From assembly GCA_026770615.1 (NCBI GenBank), contig MU631738.1:101333-127762 (forward strand): a stretch of DNA of 26,430 nucleotides, written 5' to 3'. The notes under the pieces are model-generated. The model saw only the letters and a program-made list of their open reading frames with translations. It ran no database searches and had not been told where the DNA came from. Each line of letters begins with the position of its first letter. Position 1 is the stretch's first letter. This document shows, piece after piece, positions 1-9,392 of this stretch. Made by a program: the position numbers and the translations under genes. The stretch comes from Pavlovales sp. CCMP2436 (lineage: Eukaryota > Haptophyta > Pavlovophyceae > Pavlovales).

Positions 1-750
1 AAGGTCAGCGTGGTATACTGCGATAGATTCCGCGACTTGCCCATAATCCAAGCGTTTGAGGAGTAACACGTCCATTCCAATGCTCGTGGCGATACTGTGG
101 AGCATGTTGTCATGCATCCATGCTGCCTGTCCATCCGCAAAGTAAGGTTGCCCGTACCTTGCTTGCGCAACCATTGGCCACATATTATTGCTCAGGTTGT
201 GGTTAAGGTTGCTTCCCATCGGGTCACTTGGGTGATCCTCAGATCTACGCAGCAACAGCTCCTCTTGGACTTCCGGCGTGATTAGAAGTGCATGATTGAC
301 TGCCGCTGTGCGTAGTGTTATGACTGCCTCTCAGTTCACCGCTCGCCCTGCGGTTCTTAGAACCGCGTAGGGAAGGCAGTTTCCATCGCCTGATACGCCT
401 ACAGGGCTTAGTCTTAGCGTTGCCAGTAACGTTGTGAAGTCACCGGCCGGGTTGGTTATTAGGGTAGGTCCGATCCTGAAGCCATCAACATCCTCCTCAT
501 CCTCTGTTGGGGTTCGTGGATTTCTGGTGGCCTTCCTTCCTGCTGCGCGTGAGCCCGCTGCCTTGGGTGTCCCGGTGGTTATTACAACTAGGTCAGTGCC
601 GATTACGCCTCTCTTTGGCGGGGGGCGGATCGGGCTTGCCTGGGTAACTATGATTCCTTGCAGTAACACCTTTCTTATCTTGTTGTCTCTAATGGCAACC
701 ATGTAAAAGTGTTGGCCGTGCTGTGCGGTGGGTTTATTTCCCGCCTTCAT
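1..750 (-). pseudogene. OTU-like cysteine protease domain of the retrotransposon, with premature TGA
   Basis: The minus-strand frame ending at 331 contains SGDGNCLPYAVLR, the signature around the catalytic Asp and Cys of OTU-family deubiquitinase-like proteases (family consensus DGNC). After the TGA at 331-333 the same frame stays open to the left edge and continues with family-like features: a leucine-rich helix, then YFADGQAAWMHDNMLHSIAT and a hydrophobic strand (IGMDVLLL), matching the part where OTU domains read W-G-D/L-A followed by a core strand. The final catalytic His would lie beyond the window. Residues before the motif are acidic linker (TEDEEDVDG). The stop is best explained by one point mutation in an otherwise open domain. 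Confidence 0.7.
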
Positions 751-1490
751 CTACATTCGCAGTAGGGCAGCCTTCCACTTGCAGTGCGAGGCAGCTTGAT
801 AACACCACTTTCTGCAGCAGCCCGCGCTTGATCACTATGGGTTGGCCTTTTTCGTCATTCCAGCTGCCTTGTGCAGAGCTCTCTCTATCCTGGTCTATGA
901 TATCTTTAACCTTCCGGTCAATCTGTCCTGCATAGTAGTCCCTCCTAGCCATGACTGCTGTTGCGGCAAGGCGGGCTCCGCCTTTAGAAATGTTGTCATC
1001 GGTGGCTTCTTCCACTGCTGCAATCAGGGCCTGTTTGAGTGCTACGCGAATCACAGCTGTCTCAGGGCATTCTCGGAATAAATGATCCCTGGAGTCCTCC
1101 CTTGGCCATTTCCTTCCTGCTGCCACACACAAGGGCACTTCGTGCTCATCGCAGTGGGCTTTCCTCCCATGGTTGCCCTATACCGGACAATTTCTGGGAA
1201 CTCGGCTGCAATCTCGGCATTGTATCGTATCGATCCTGATATGCATTGTAGCATGAAATTCGGGAGGTTTTCCGGCCACGTGGATCGGGCCAGCATATGT
1301 TCGGACTCCTTATCCCAGAGTGCGGCTGTGTTCCCTTTAATGCCATACTTTCCTGGCCTTTTGACCATGATTTCCTCGACCAACTGCCTCCTTATGCGCG
1401 CAGCAATGCTTTTGCGGAGGTGCGACTCGTCGGCTCTTTGGATGTCCCCGCTTGGAGTCGTCACCATGTACTATCCTGGGGTGAGGGCTG
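734..1490 (-). pseudogene. Zinc-knuckle region of the retrotransposon, frameshifted
   Basis: Two overlapping minus-strand frames cover one protein segment. The upstream frame (1467-1105) ends in STKCP and must shift into the frame beginning CVAAGRKWPREDSRDHLFREC. Together they give C-x2-C-x14-H-x4-C, the CCHC knuckle found next to the restriction-like endonuclease of several non-LTR families. Downstream the segment is charged and helical. A full endonuclease triad was not seen; the later stretch RGVIGTDLVVITT (about 610-570) might be a remnant. The frameshift near 1105 and the TAG at 1471-1473 show decay. Confidence 0.6.
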
Positions 1491-1499
1491 GTTTTTGTA

Positions 1500-2340
1500 G
1501 ATGTTTGCCATCCGTTTTCCCGTGTATAGTTACCTGTTTGGCTCCCCAGTCGGCCATGGCATTGAGCATCACGAGGTCATCCATATGACCGTCCATTCTT
1601 CCCATTAGGGTTCTGATCTTGTTTATGGTTTGGTAGTTTACAACATACGTGTTCGTGGATTCGCTCCACGAGGGTCAATACGAACGTGATGTTTTTCTAA
1701 TTCCTGGTCTAGGTCGTGAGCCGATGTGTGCTCTACTTTACGGGTTAGAATGTTGCTCAGGGCCTGCTCGATAAGCGCTAATGCTGTTGTCATGTGGGGA
1801 TTTTGGTGGTAGGCGTGAGAGCTCTCAGCGGTCATGCCGTGTGGCCTCCCGATGCACTTACAGGGGATCGCGGGCAATAAGAACGGCGCTTTTTTAGGCT
1901 GAGGCTGAGTTTCTTAGCAAATTACAACAAACTATCGTTAAATTTTGGTTAAAATTACTGTTGAAGGGCAAAAAAACGAGGCTCAGTTTCTTAACACGAC
2001 AGTTTCTTATTGCCTGCGATCCCTTGTAGTGTCAGGGATGGTGTGATGGGCCTGCTTGACCCCGTTTAGATGGTCCCATCCGATCTGGAGGTTATCTTCC
2101 CCTCTTAGCCATTGCAGAGCGAGGGATAATCCGCTAATTTCTCCATTGGCTACATCCTGCTTTCAGTCAGAGGTGCAATTGACGATGTGCACCTCTTCTG
2201 TTGGGGGCTGCGTGAATGAATTGGTCATAATATAGGCATATGCCCCAGAGGCCACATGAGTGCCATCCTCGAGGACCGTGTGTGATCCGTCTATTGCTAC
2301 CTGTATTTTCCGGGGCGTATTGATAATCGGCATATGAAGG
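1500..2340 (-). pseudogene. RNase H domain of the retrotransposon, split by an inserted element
   Basis: The minus-strand translation gives KIQVAIDGSHTVLEDGTHVA, the first catalytic Asp strand (AIDGS), then NGEISGLSLALQWL with the catalytic Glu, then a WDHLNGVK stretch in the third-motif position, and VMLNAMADWGAKQ as the last Asp motif (N-x2-AD). These occur in the usual order for RNase H. A premature TGA lies at 2163-2165. The inverted-repeat element at 1861-2026 is inserted between the third and fourth motifs and carries stops, so the domain is interrupted. Function would be removal of RNA from the cDNA hybrid during retrotransposition. Confidence 0.72.
1861..2026. mobile_element. MITE-like inverted-repeat element, copy 1
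   Basis: The ends form an inverted repeat: the left end CAGGGGATCGCGGGCAATAA matches the reverse complement of the right end with one mismatch per roughly ten bases. Just inside lie further inverted copies of a CTCAGTTTCTTA-like string. The 166-bp interior is AT-rich and has no ORF. TA dinucleotides flank both ends (1859-1860 and 2027-2028), possibly a target duplication. It sits inside the retrotransposon's RNase H, so it arrived later. A second copy lies at 8238-8394 in opposite orientation. Confidence 0.75.
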
Positions 2341-2495
2341 GAGTCTGAGATTGAGTGACGTGCCTTCAGAAAAGCTTGTGTATATCTAGTTACATATCTG
2401 AACCGAAGGGGTCCCTCAGCTTCTCATTTTAGGGCCTTAATCAGCATGGCTAGTACTTCGCCACGAATCTCATGGTGCAGGCCTGTAATGAGCAT

Positions 2496-3280
2496 CTAGG
2501 CCTCTGTTGTAAGGAGTTCATCATTTTTTTTGCATTTTCCCACACCCGGCACCTGGGTTCCTTGGAGGATGGCTTGCTCCGCTAGTGACAGGTCAAGGAA
2601 GTCCGGGTCACGAGCTGCCATAGGTTCATTTCGGCTGGGCTGCTGGTCACATAACAGAGCGTCTCCTACTTTGCATTCAGCCAGGGCCTTCCAGCGGGGC
2701 TTATTGCAGTGTTTCTGCATTTCGGGGCAGAGATCAAGAAGTAGGTCAGATTCTAGGTCAGCGTAGTTTTCATTTACGATCCATGGTACTTCCCCAATTG
2801 GGAGTCTCTGAGTGGCTTCCATTCCTCGGCGTACCACAGGTGGTGTCCACTTCTTCTCTCCGCGTCTGTGTTTTTTTCACAGGTCTGCAGTAATTTCTTT
2901 TGCGTGACCTACTGTGTTCAGTTAGCAGAGCAGGGTTCCTGCCTTGATCCCACCTTCGATTGCCTCGGGGTCCTCAATACCGCATCCTTTTTCACTGGGG
3001 GGTCTACAGATGGCTATGCAGTTAACATTGTTATTGATCCATTCGCTCTCCCTGATGGGTTCTGTTATCGCAGTTCTCATGGTCCTAAAGTCGGACTGTT
3101 TGAACCCTGCACCCACCATGAAGAATGTAGGTATAGACGAGACATCGGTCCCACTCCTGACCCTTTCAAGTAGGATATTTATCCTTTGTGAAAGGATGGG
3201 TTCGGTACGTTGGAGCTCACTCACCGAGCGGTGGGGACCATTGGTCGCCGAACATCGCCATGAACGGGACGGCATGGAGA
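2496..3280 (-). pseudogene. Connecting region of the retrotransposon polyprotein
   Basis: Two long minus-strand open stretches (3275-2922 and 2837-2496) lie between the reverse transcriptase and RNase H segments. They contain readable but unrecognised protein, for example LLLDLCPEMQKHCNKPRWKA, and no motif I can name. Their position and orientation make them the RT-thumb to RNase H connection of the same element. They are separated by stops and frame changes, as elsewhere in this copy. Identity rests on context only. Confidence 0.4.
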
Positions 3281-3798
3281 TAGCCAGGATTCAATCAGAT
3301 TGATGATGCAGCCTGTCGTTGATCCGTTATGATCTGTAGAAATCAATCAATAAAAAACTTAAAAAATTAGCATGTGGGTCGAATTATCGGGCATGTGGCG
3401 CACGAGCCAGTAGCGTGTGTCGCACGCCACGCCGGGGACGTCATGGTAGCTCGCCGCATATTCTGAGCGTGTGGGGTAGGCTAGGTTCCTCTAAATGTGC
3501 TCGGCTCACTCCTGGTGCGGCCCCGTGCCCAGTTAGTTACCATTCTGTTGGCCATTCCTGGCCAATATCCTTTTACAACGGATATGTCAATTTATTTAAA
3601 TTTGGAATTTTGTTAAGTATGTTAAATTAGTTATTGCGGGATCAGCAAAGGGTCAAGGCTGTTTATTTGCCTCTTGAGACCCTACATTCCAAAGCTCAGC
3701 TCCGGAGCACGAAATAAAGGCACGCGGCGACCGTGCGGCCCGCATCCTTTGTGAAAGGATTTAATACCCTTCAGCTCAGGAGTGGGACCGACATCTTG
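3138..3798. repeat. Inverted pair of about 55-bp repeats with internal palindrome
   Basis: Positions 3138-3198 and 3743-3798 are imperfect inverted copies sharing GGTCCCACTCCTGA (in opposite senses). Both contain the near-palindrome ATCCTTTGTGAAAGGAT (3181-3197 and 3744-3760). The 3280-3680 interval between them carries no motif that I can assign to the retrotransposon and no other gene. Confidence 0.55.
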
Positions 3799-3928
3799 TT
3801 GACATAAGGTAGCTGCATAGATGGTGTGGCATTGTGGCTTACCCGCTGCCATCCTGATTTTATGAGATGCTTTTACTACACGCTGCACAGTGGCTGCAGC
3901 TTGGGTTTCCCATCTCAGGTTCGGGGTA

Positions 3929-4001
3929 AGAATATATATATATATAGCGGCTCAGCATGGTTCAACAGGTGTTGTTCACTTACTGACTTGGTCGAGAATA
4001 T
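3929..4001 (-). mobile_element. 59-bp insert with (TA)n tail and 7-bp target duplication
   Basis: Read on the minus strand, a roughly 48-nt unique sequence beginning CGACCAAGTCAGTAAGTGAA is followed by a short (TA)n run. The whole is flanked by the direct repeat ATATTCT (minus sense; 3929-3935 and 3995-4001). Removing the insert plus one repeat joins KYLGHIL to TPNLRWETQ in frame in the reverse transcriptase, which is strong evidence for a true insertion. It adds two stop codons. A second copy lies at 4912-5090. Confidence 0.7.
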
Positions 4002-4911
4002 GGCCCAGGTACTTGGAAGGGTCACTTGCCACAATTGATGGCAGCTTAATTTCCTCTTCCAGGGTCTTATGAGGCACTGAAACACTAGTGGGAATTATTG
4101 GGCCTCCTTTTGCAGGGATGTATACATGTTTGCATTTGGGAGCACTCAATTCCATCCCATACGCTGTTAGGTATGTGTGCGTGCGGGTGAGAAGTTCTTG
4201 GGCGTCAGGGGCTTTTCTTGCTACTAGGGCGAGGTCATCCATGAAGGCCTGGATTGCTAGTCATGAAGGTCTGCCCGTGTGTAGTGGCGGTTTGCTTAAT
4301 TTTGGCTGCTGGGGCGTGATCTGGTAGCCGCCCTTAAAGCTGGTATCCACCCACTGGATGAGCATATTCATGAACAGACAGAAAGTGATCGGGCTGAGGG
4401 GGCATCCTTGTTTGCAACCACGTTTAGTAAAGATTTTCCGGGCTGTGTGTCCATACGAAGTGCGTGCTGTGGCTCCTTGGCATGTCTGAAGGAGGCGTAC
4501 CTGCCTGATAATTTCAGGAGGGAATCCGTGGATTGTAAGCGCTTCTAAGAGGGCTTCTCTCGGGGTTGTATCATACGCCTTGGCAATGTCCGTGAGGATT
4601 ATGTGGAGCTCAGAATTTGTTGCGTGTGCGTGTGTCATTGTGTTCGTTAGCGTCACGATGTGATCACCCGCTCTGCCTTCCTTTCGGGATGCCGCTTGAG
4701 CTTGGCTCATCAGGCCTAAATTGTCAGAGATTCTCTGAATTTTGTGTGCAACATGTGATGCAGGGATTTTGTAGAGGATACTCTGCAGTGAAAGCGGTCT
4801 GTAGTGTGGGGGGGGAGAGGGGGGGGGGGAAGCCTGTGGGAATTGCTACGAGTTCACCACCAACCTCACCTCTACCACCACCATTCCTACTGCCAGGACT
4901 AACGTCTAGCG

Positions 4912-4960
4912 TCGACCAAGTCAGTGAGTGAACAACACCTGTTGAACCATGCTGAGCCGC

Positions 4961-4991
<31 letters not shown>

Positions 4992-5007
4992 ATATATATA
5001 GATATAT

Positions 5008-5041
<34 letters not shown>

Positions 5042-5058
5042 ATATATATATATATACA

Positions 5059-5089
<31 letters not shown>

Positions 5090-5090
5090 A
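4912..5090 (+). mobile_element. Second copy of the small (TA)n-tailed insert
   Basis: The same roughly 48-nt unique head (differing at one base, GTGAG for GTAAG) starts near 4912 on the plus strand and is followed by about 125 bp of TA-rich microsatellite with ATGTA and ACAATA interruptions. It is in the opposite orientation to the copy at 3929-4001 and also interrupts the reverse transcriptase frame. Target duplications are not obvious at this copy. Confidence 0.65.
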
Positions 5091-5574
5091 TTATTCAAGA
5101 GTGCCGGGTCGCCACTTTCCTTGTAGAGGCGGGTAAACTACTTCGGACGTTCCCAGGGTGGCAGGCAAGATCTTTGCATTTAGGATGGCATTAGATAAGT
5201 TTGTGAGGAAAGTCAACATTGGTGTGTCCAACGGGGGTCTGGATTGGGGCCCGGCTCCGTTGTTGAAGTCGCCAGACACATTTTCCGCTTAACAGATATC
5301 GTTGTCTTCGAGTAGGAAGAGTTTGAGCACCCCATATTGTAGTCCATCTAGGCCTTGCGCTGTTGAGCTGCCTTTTTTTGAAACTACGACTTACTTACTA
5401 TAGAAAAGGGCAGCAGGCAGTGAGTTGCAGACATTCTGTCTCAGAAGTGGTCGACTCCGAGCGTGTAGGCACGACGACGTTCAGTCACCCAGGCGGCATG
5501 TAGTCACCCAGGCGGCATACTTAGGCGCCGATCCCAAACCGTGTCTCCCTGCGGAGGTGGTACGCGCCCTCAGC

Positions 5575-6228
5575 CTACTCGTCGGGGTTGCCGTCGTCGT
5601 CGCTGTCAGTGCGTGTGACGCCGCCGTTGCCGGTGCTGGTGCCGGTGCGCTCCAATCGCGCGCGCGCAATGATGACCTTGGCGTGCCCTCGAAGTGCGCA
5701 CATGCCGATCTCCTGTCTCATCTTCCACAGGAGAGTGCTGCACGCTTGCGCAGCGGAGGGAGCCCCCATGCAAGCTTGGAGCGCTCTTGCGCCCATGCTG
5801 GCGAGGTCCCCGACGAAGGATTCCAGGTCGTCAGACCACTCGCCGAAGGCTCCAATCACGAGGGCGGCGCCAATTTTTCTCTGAGTGTCTGCTGGAGTTT
5901 GCAGGGCCGTACTTTCGGCAGTGAAGTCCCGCTCCACATTGCACGTTTCGCGGCCCACATGTCGCTGTCGTGCCATGACATATTCTGGGGTAGCACTTTC
6001 GGTGATCCGATGGTCAGCTTTGCCCTCGTGGGCATAGCCCTGGCCGCGACGCAGCCGTTCCTCTTGCTCCCTACCGTACAACTTCTTGACGAGGCGACCG
6101 TCCTTCGTCGTCGGGGAAGCCGGAGGTGTTGGTGATCGGGTTGGAGCCGCTGAAGTGCACGCTCCTTGAAGTGTTGTCGGCGATGGTGGACTCGTTGAAG
6201 AGCACATGCCGAGAGACCGTGATGACAT
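5575..6228 (-). CDS. Unrecognised ORF fused downstream of the copia integrase
   Basis: This minus-strand frame is open for 217 codons and ends in TAG at 5575. From about 6110 downward it reads as a plausible protein, with alternating helices, charged surface residues and few low-complexity runs, for example FGEWSDDLESFVGDLASMGA followed by a Cys/Met-bearing helix and an acidic tail (DSDDDGNPDE). I recognise no domain. Its first 40 or so codons overlap the copia integrase in another frame and are probably not coding. It lacks the DD motifs expected of a copia reverse transcriptase, although that is what should follow an integrase. It may be part of another element or a host exon abutting the broken copia copy. 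Confidence 0.35.
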   Translation of the reverse strand: MSSRSLGMCSSTSPPSPTTLQGACTSAAPTRSPTPPASPTTKDGRLVKKLYGREQEERLRRGQGYAHEGKADHRITESATPEYVMARQRHVGRETCNVERDFTAESTALQTPADTQRKIGAALVIGAFGEWSDDLESFVGDLASMGARALQACMGAPSAAQACSTLLWKMRQEIGMCALRGHAKVIIARARLERTGTSTGNGGVTRTDSDDDGNPDE

Positions 6229-7719
6229 TGTCGGCTGTGACTAGAACGTATCCGAGGGCGTGGCGCAGCTGACCGTTCCTGAAGATGCCCGAGGAGCCAT
6301 ACCCGACGAAGTTGACATGCAGCGTGCGCGGTCCGAACTTGCCGGTGGCGTCGCGTGGGGCTTGCCGTAGATATGCCACTGGGCACCCCCATATGTGGAG
6401 CTTGGACAGGTCGGGCGCCTTGCCAAAGAGCTTTTCGTATGGCGAGAGCTTGTCACCCGGAGAGGTGAGCTGGTTGCGCGTCCACGCAGCGGACTTGATA
6501 GCCCACCCCCACCAGCGAGGCGACATGCCGGACGCGTTGAGCACTGCGCGCACGTCGGGAATGAGGGTGCCAAAGGTGCGCTCTGCGACGCCGTTGGTCT
6601 GGGGGTTGTACGGGACCGACACCTCGTTGACGAGCACGTCGTACTTGCGCAAGACTGCCGTCCAGGCCGAGGAAGTGAGCTCCGACGCGCCGTCGAGGTG
6701 CAGCCTTGCGCCTGCGAGTCGGTGCTGAAGGGAGTTGGCTCCCATCTCGTCGAGGTAGAGCTGCAGCTTTGCAGGCGCCTCGGACTTGACGTGCATCATG
6801 TAGATGCTGGTGTATGCCGTGAAGTCGTCCTTGAAGACAATGGCAATTCGCGCGACGTAAGGAGGGAGGCCGTTGATCGGCCCGAGCACGTCGCTGTGGA
6901 TGATCTCGAACGGTCGAGTTGAAGGAGTGCGCGTGCCGTTGAAGGGTAGGGCCTTCATCCGCGCGACGTCGGACTCAGAGAAGATCTCGGGCTTGGCCTG
7001 GGCGCCGGTGATGTCAGGGTGCTGAGCGATCGTGCGGCGGACGACGTGGCGGCCTGCGTGGTTGAAGCGGGCCCGCTAGAGGTCGGACGTCTCCTGCGAG
7101 AGGTTAGCAGAGAGCGCCTTGTGGATGGTCAGCGTGTAGTCGAGCGGCACGTTGACCGAGCACTTGATGAGGTGATCGATGCCGAACTTGATCTGTTTGC
7201 GCCGAGTCGACGTGATGAACTTCAGAGAGCCACCGTTGACGTCGAAGATGATGGAGCAGCCTTGAGCTGCCAGCGAGCGGACTGAGATAAGCGGTGTCTC
7301 CAGGCCGTGCACGGAGAGCGCGTCGATGAAGTCAACTCGTAGGTATCCGCCGACGTCGTCTGTGAACGTGGCGGAGATGAGGCCGCTGTGCACAGCTTGC
7401 ATAGCTGCGCGGTTGGCCACTGAGATGCTGGCCTTGGTCGGCTGTCGGTCTGTGATGAGTCTCCAGCTCTCGTCGACAAGCATGCTGACGGAGTAGCCCG
7501 AGTCGAGTGTGGCGTCGAAGACAAACTTGTCGTCTTCTTGATGGGCGCCGAGGAGTGCTTGTCCACCTTGTCCTCGGTCACGCTGTAGGCCGTGAGGAGG
7601 TGCTGAGCAGGCTTACAGGTGAAGATCGGCAAGCGCGCTTGGCCGGTCAGCCACGAAGGTCTGAGCGACACAGTGGGCAGGTTGCCCTTGGGTTGCTGCG
7701 GTGGAGGCAGCGTCGTCAT
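6071..7719 (-). pseudogene. Copia-type protease-integrase fragment
   Basis: In the main minus-strand frame the sequence reads DDKFVFDATLDSGYSVSML, an aspartic protease DSG box (about 7535-7480), then a GAG-pre-integrase-like stretch with RFNHAGRHVV, then the integrase core: EIIHSDVLGPI (first Asp), ARLHLDGASE (second Asp) and PYNPQTNGVAERTFGTL (catalytic Glu). The copia-typical WGCPVAYLR follows. A single in-frame TAG (7076-7078) separates protease from integrase, and a frameshift near 7540 separates the protease from an upstream Pro-rich frame starting at 7719. The pre-integrase zinc finger has lost its cysteines. No reverse transcriptase, RNase H or LTR pair is seen, so the copy is incomplete. 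Confidence 0.82.
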
Positions 7720-7729
7720 GGGAATCAGG

Positions 7730-7840
7730 GAAGATTCTTTTGACGGAGGAGGCGCCGGCGTGGAAATCGGCTGAAGAGGCGGCGTCTGGGCTGCTTCTTT
7801 TGGCGGAGGAGGCGCCGACGTGGACTCTTGGGATAGGAAA
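7730..7840. repeat. Two-unit tandem repeat of about 60 bp
   Basis: The segment CTTTTGRCGGAGGAGGCGCC occurs near 7738 and again near 7798, each followed by (G/A)CGTGGA. On the minus strand this gives the repeated peptide VGASSAKRS / AGASSVKRI. It may be the low-complexity part of a copia gag. Confidence 0.55.
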
Positions 7841-7862
7841 GTTCACAGCTTTGTGTTAGAAC

Positions 7863-8224
7863 TTACCTTTATAATCTGTAGTAGCAGAGTCTATTGATTG
7901 CGGCTGCATCGGCGGCTGCGAGCTGGCGAGCGCGAAGTGCTGCGGCGATGTGATCGGCGATGGCGGAGGAGATGTTGTTGGTGCAGGCAGCGGGCGGGCC
8001 TTGTGCTTGTAGGAGGTGATCCCCGGGCTCGCCATGTCGCCTTTGAGGCGTTCAGGTGCGGCCTTCGCGTCCGCGTTCGCCTGTGACGGGGGGCGATCAT
8101 CAGGGGCGATGAGGCGGGACTTCGGAGGAGAAGGGCACACGGCTCGCCTATGAGGCGTGATGCGACTCCCCGGCCCCCCTGAAGGCTTCCATACGCAGCG
8201 GGTAAAATGAGTTACCAATATCAT
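7863..8224 (-). CDS. Possible Pro/Ser-rich exon ending at a consensus splice donor
   Basis: A minus-strand frame with first ATG at 8222-8224 runs 120 codons to a consensus donor, AAAG|GTAAGTTCTAAC, at about 7863. The product is rich in Pro, Ser and Ala (for example APTTSPPPSPITSPQHFALA) with no recognisable domain. It could be part of a copia gag, a host exon, or chance. The next exon is not identified; short introns ending at AAG near 7845 or 7818 are possible. Its upstream side touches the second MITE copy. Confidence 0.25.
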
Positions 8225-8237
8225 GAGCCGAGGGGAA

Positions 8238-8394
8238 CAGGGTGTCGTGGACAATAAGAAACCGTACCGTTAAGAAACTGAGCCTTATTTTGTGTGCCCT
8301 TCAATAGTAATTAAATCAAAATTTAAACATGGTCTGTATGTAATTTGCTAAGAAACTGAGCCTCAGTCTCAAAAGCGCCGTCCGCGACACCCTG
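8238..8394. mobile_element. MITE-like inverted-repeat element, copy 2
   Basis: The reverse complement of this 157-bp segment aligns from end to end with 1861-2026. Shared features are the CAGGG-N-TCGC type terminus, the internal CTCAGTTTCTTAGCAAATTA string, the AT-rich centre and the AATAAGAA inner end. Its own termini (CAGGGTGTCG at each end) are inverted repeats of about 15 bp with one mismatch. No target duplication is evident. It lies beside the broken copia element. Confidence 0.75.
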
Positions 8395-9392
8395 CACGGG
8401 TGGACTCGAGTTTATGCTCTAGCCCCCGGGCGGCCCCCGCCGACTAGGCGAGGAAAAAATGTAGGCCCTTTTTTCAAGTTTTTTAGGTCTTTTTTCAAAA
8501 TGTTGGGCGATAATCAAGTTTCTGCAGGCTGAAAGGACACGGAGCTAATGCTTCGATGAGTGGACACGGTGGCTTGCGCCTCAGCCCCGCCGCCACGCAG
8601 TCGGCGGCCGACTGCCAAAAGAATCAAGTTTTTAAGAGAATAATAGTGACCGTATTTTCGGCTTGTTGCAATTATAGAGGAGGAGACCACAGGCGACATT
8701 AATAACGTGGATCCTGCGGACCTGGGGCTGGTGAACAAGGTTTTTACTCTTTTCAAACTGATTATGCTCTTTTTGAACTGATTGCGCTATTTTTAAGAAT
8801 CCAGTTTGTGAGCAAAATCGGGGTACAAAGAAGAGCGCGAAAATGGTTATTTTAAAATTGAGTGCTTTCGAACTGGTATTGATTTTTACATATGGTTATT
8901 TATGAAGTGAGTGTTTCCAAAATGGATTGGTTTTTACATGTGGGGGATTTTACTATTTTTAAACTGATTGTGCTATTTTTGAACTGACTGTGCTATTTTT
9001 AATAATCCAGTTTAGGATCCAAATCGGTGTACAAAGAAGAAAAGCTGAAATTATGGACGGGGGGTGGGGGTTTCGTTAAGTTTGCAGATTTTCGCTTTCA
9101 GTTATTTACAAACTGAGTGTTTCCAAACTGGTTTTGGTTTTTACATATGGTTATTTATGAACTGAGTGTTTCCAAACTGGATTGAATTTTACGTATTGTA
9201 CATATGTTTAAGAATTGTTTGTACCGGCGGCGCCGCGGCCGACAAATAACCGGGTGCGAGCTGGGACCAGGGAAAACGAAGTTTTCATAGGTTCACCAGG
9301 ATTTTATATTTACGCCTCGCGCGGCCGGCGCGGGCGGGTGGCACGCACCGGCGCTGGTGACAGCGTTGAGGCGTGCCGGCCACGCTAGCGTC
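8395..9392. other. AT-rich non-coding stretch with T-tracts and a tandem duplication
   Basis: No convincing gene is seen on either strand. The left part has several poly-T runs and a short GC-rich segment. From 8740 to about 9205 there is a tandem duplication (listed separately). The right part (9210-9392) is GC-rich again and forms the 3' flank of the minus-strand ORF ending at 9393. Confidence 0.6.
8740..9205. repeat. Two-unit tandem repeat, period about 207 bp, with internal sub-repeats
   Basis: The block beginning TTTTACTCTTTTCAAACTGA at 8742 recurs, diverged, from 8948 (TTTTACTATTTTTAAACTGA). Shared landmarks are ATCCAGTTT, a GTACAAAGAAGA string, and TTACATATGGTTATTTATGA. Inside each unit the string GAGTG(T/C)TTCCAAA is itself repeated, so the structure is nested. 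The second unit carries about 45 extra bases, including a G-rich run near 9058. There is no coding potential. Confidence 0.75.

Larger units (their letters stand above)
1..5375 (-). mobile_element. Decayed non-LTR retrotransposon (RT, RNase H, zinc knuckle, OTU protease)
   Basis: Read on the minus strand, the conserved parts of one large polyprotein appear in order: reverse transcriptase (about 5375-3690), a connecting region, RNase H (about 2335-1520), a CCHC-type zinc knuckle (about 1110-1040) and an OTU-like cysteine protease domain running off the left edge. The frame is broken by stops (TGA at 4258-4260, 2163-2165 and 331-333; TAG at 1471-1473), by frameshifts (for example near 1105 and 740) and by nested insertions, so this copy is dead. 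Among families I know, RandI/Dualen elements of algae combine RT, RNase H, a restriction-like endonuclease and an OTU-type protease; that assignment is inference. No apurinic-type endonuclease is seen upstream, so the copy looks 5'-truncated near 5375. Confidence 0.8.
3690..5375 (-). pseudogene. Reverse transcriptase domain of the non-LTR retrotransposon, interrupted by two small insertions
   Basis: Minus-strand motifs appear in family order: STAQGLDGLQYGVLKLF (motif 0 type, about 5355-5305), GKWRPG near 5105, HYRPLSLQSILYKIPASHVA (about 4805-4745), LHIILTDIAKAYDTTPREAL with the first catalytic Asp (about 4605-4545), KRGCKQGCPLSPITFCLFMN (about 4430-4370), and AIQAFMDDLALVA, the FMDD form of the catalytic DD box (about 4255-4215). 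KYLGHIL and TPNLRWETQAAATVQ form the thumb start. Damage includes a TGA at 4258-4260, C-rich homopolymers near 4800-4830 that shift frame, and insertions at 3936-3994 and about 4912-5090. The motifs are clear enough that the family call is secure although the copy is dead. Confidence 0.85.

Noticed and set aside
4724..5194. Open frames translating as Ile-Tyr repeats on both strands
   Set aside because: They are produced by the (TA)n microsatellite tail of the small insert and have no coding features.
5425..6135. 236-codon plus-strand frame over the copia region
   Set aside because: It is the antisense shadow of the integrase and the unknown minus-strand frame; no motif supports it.
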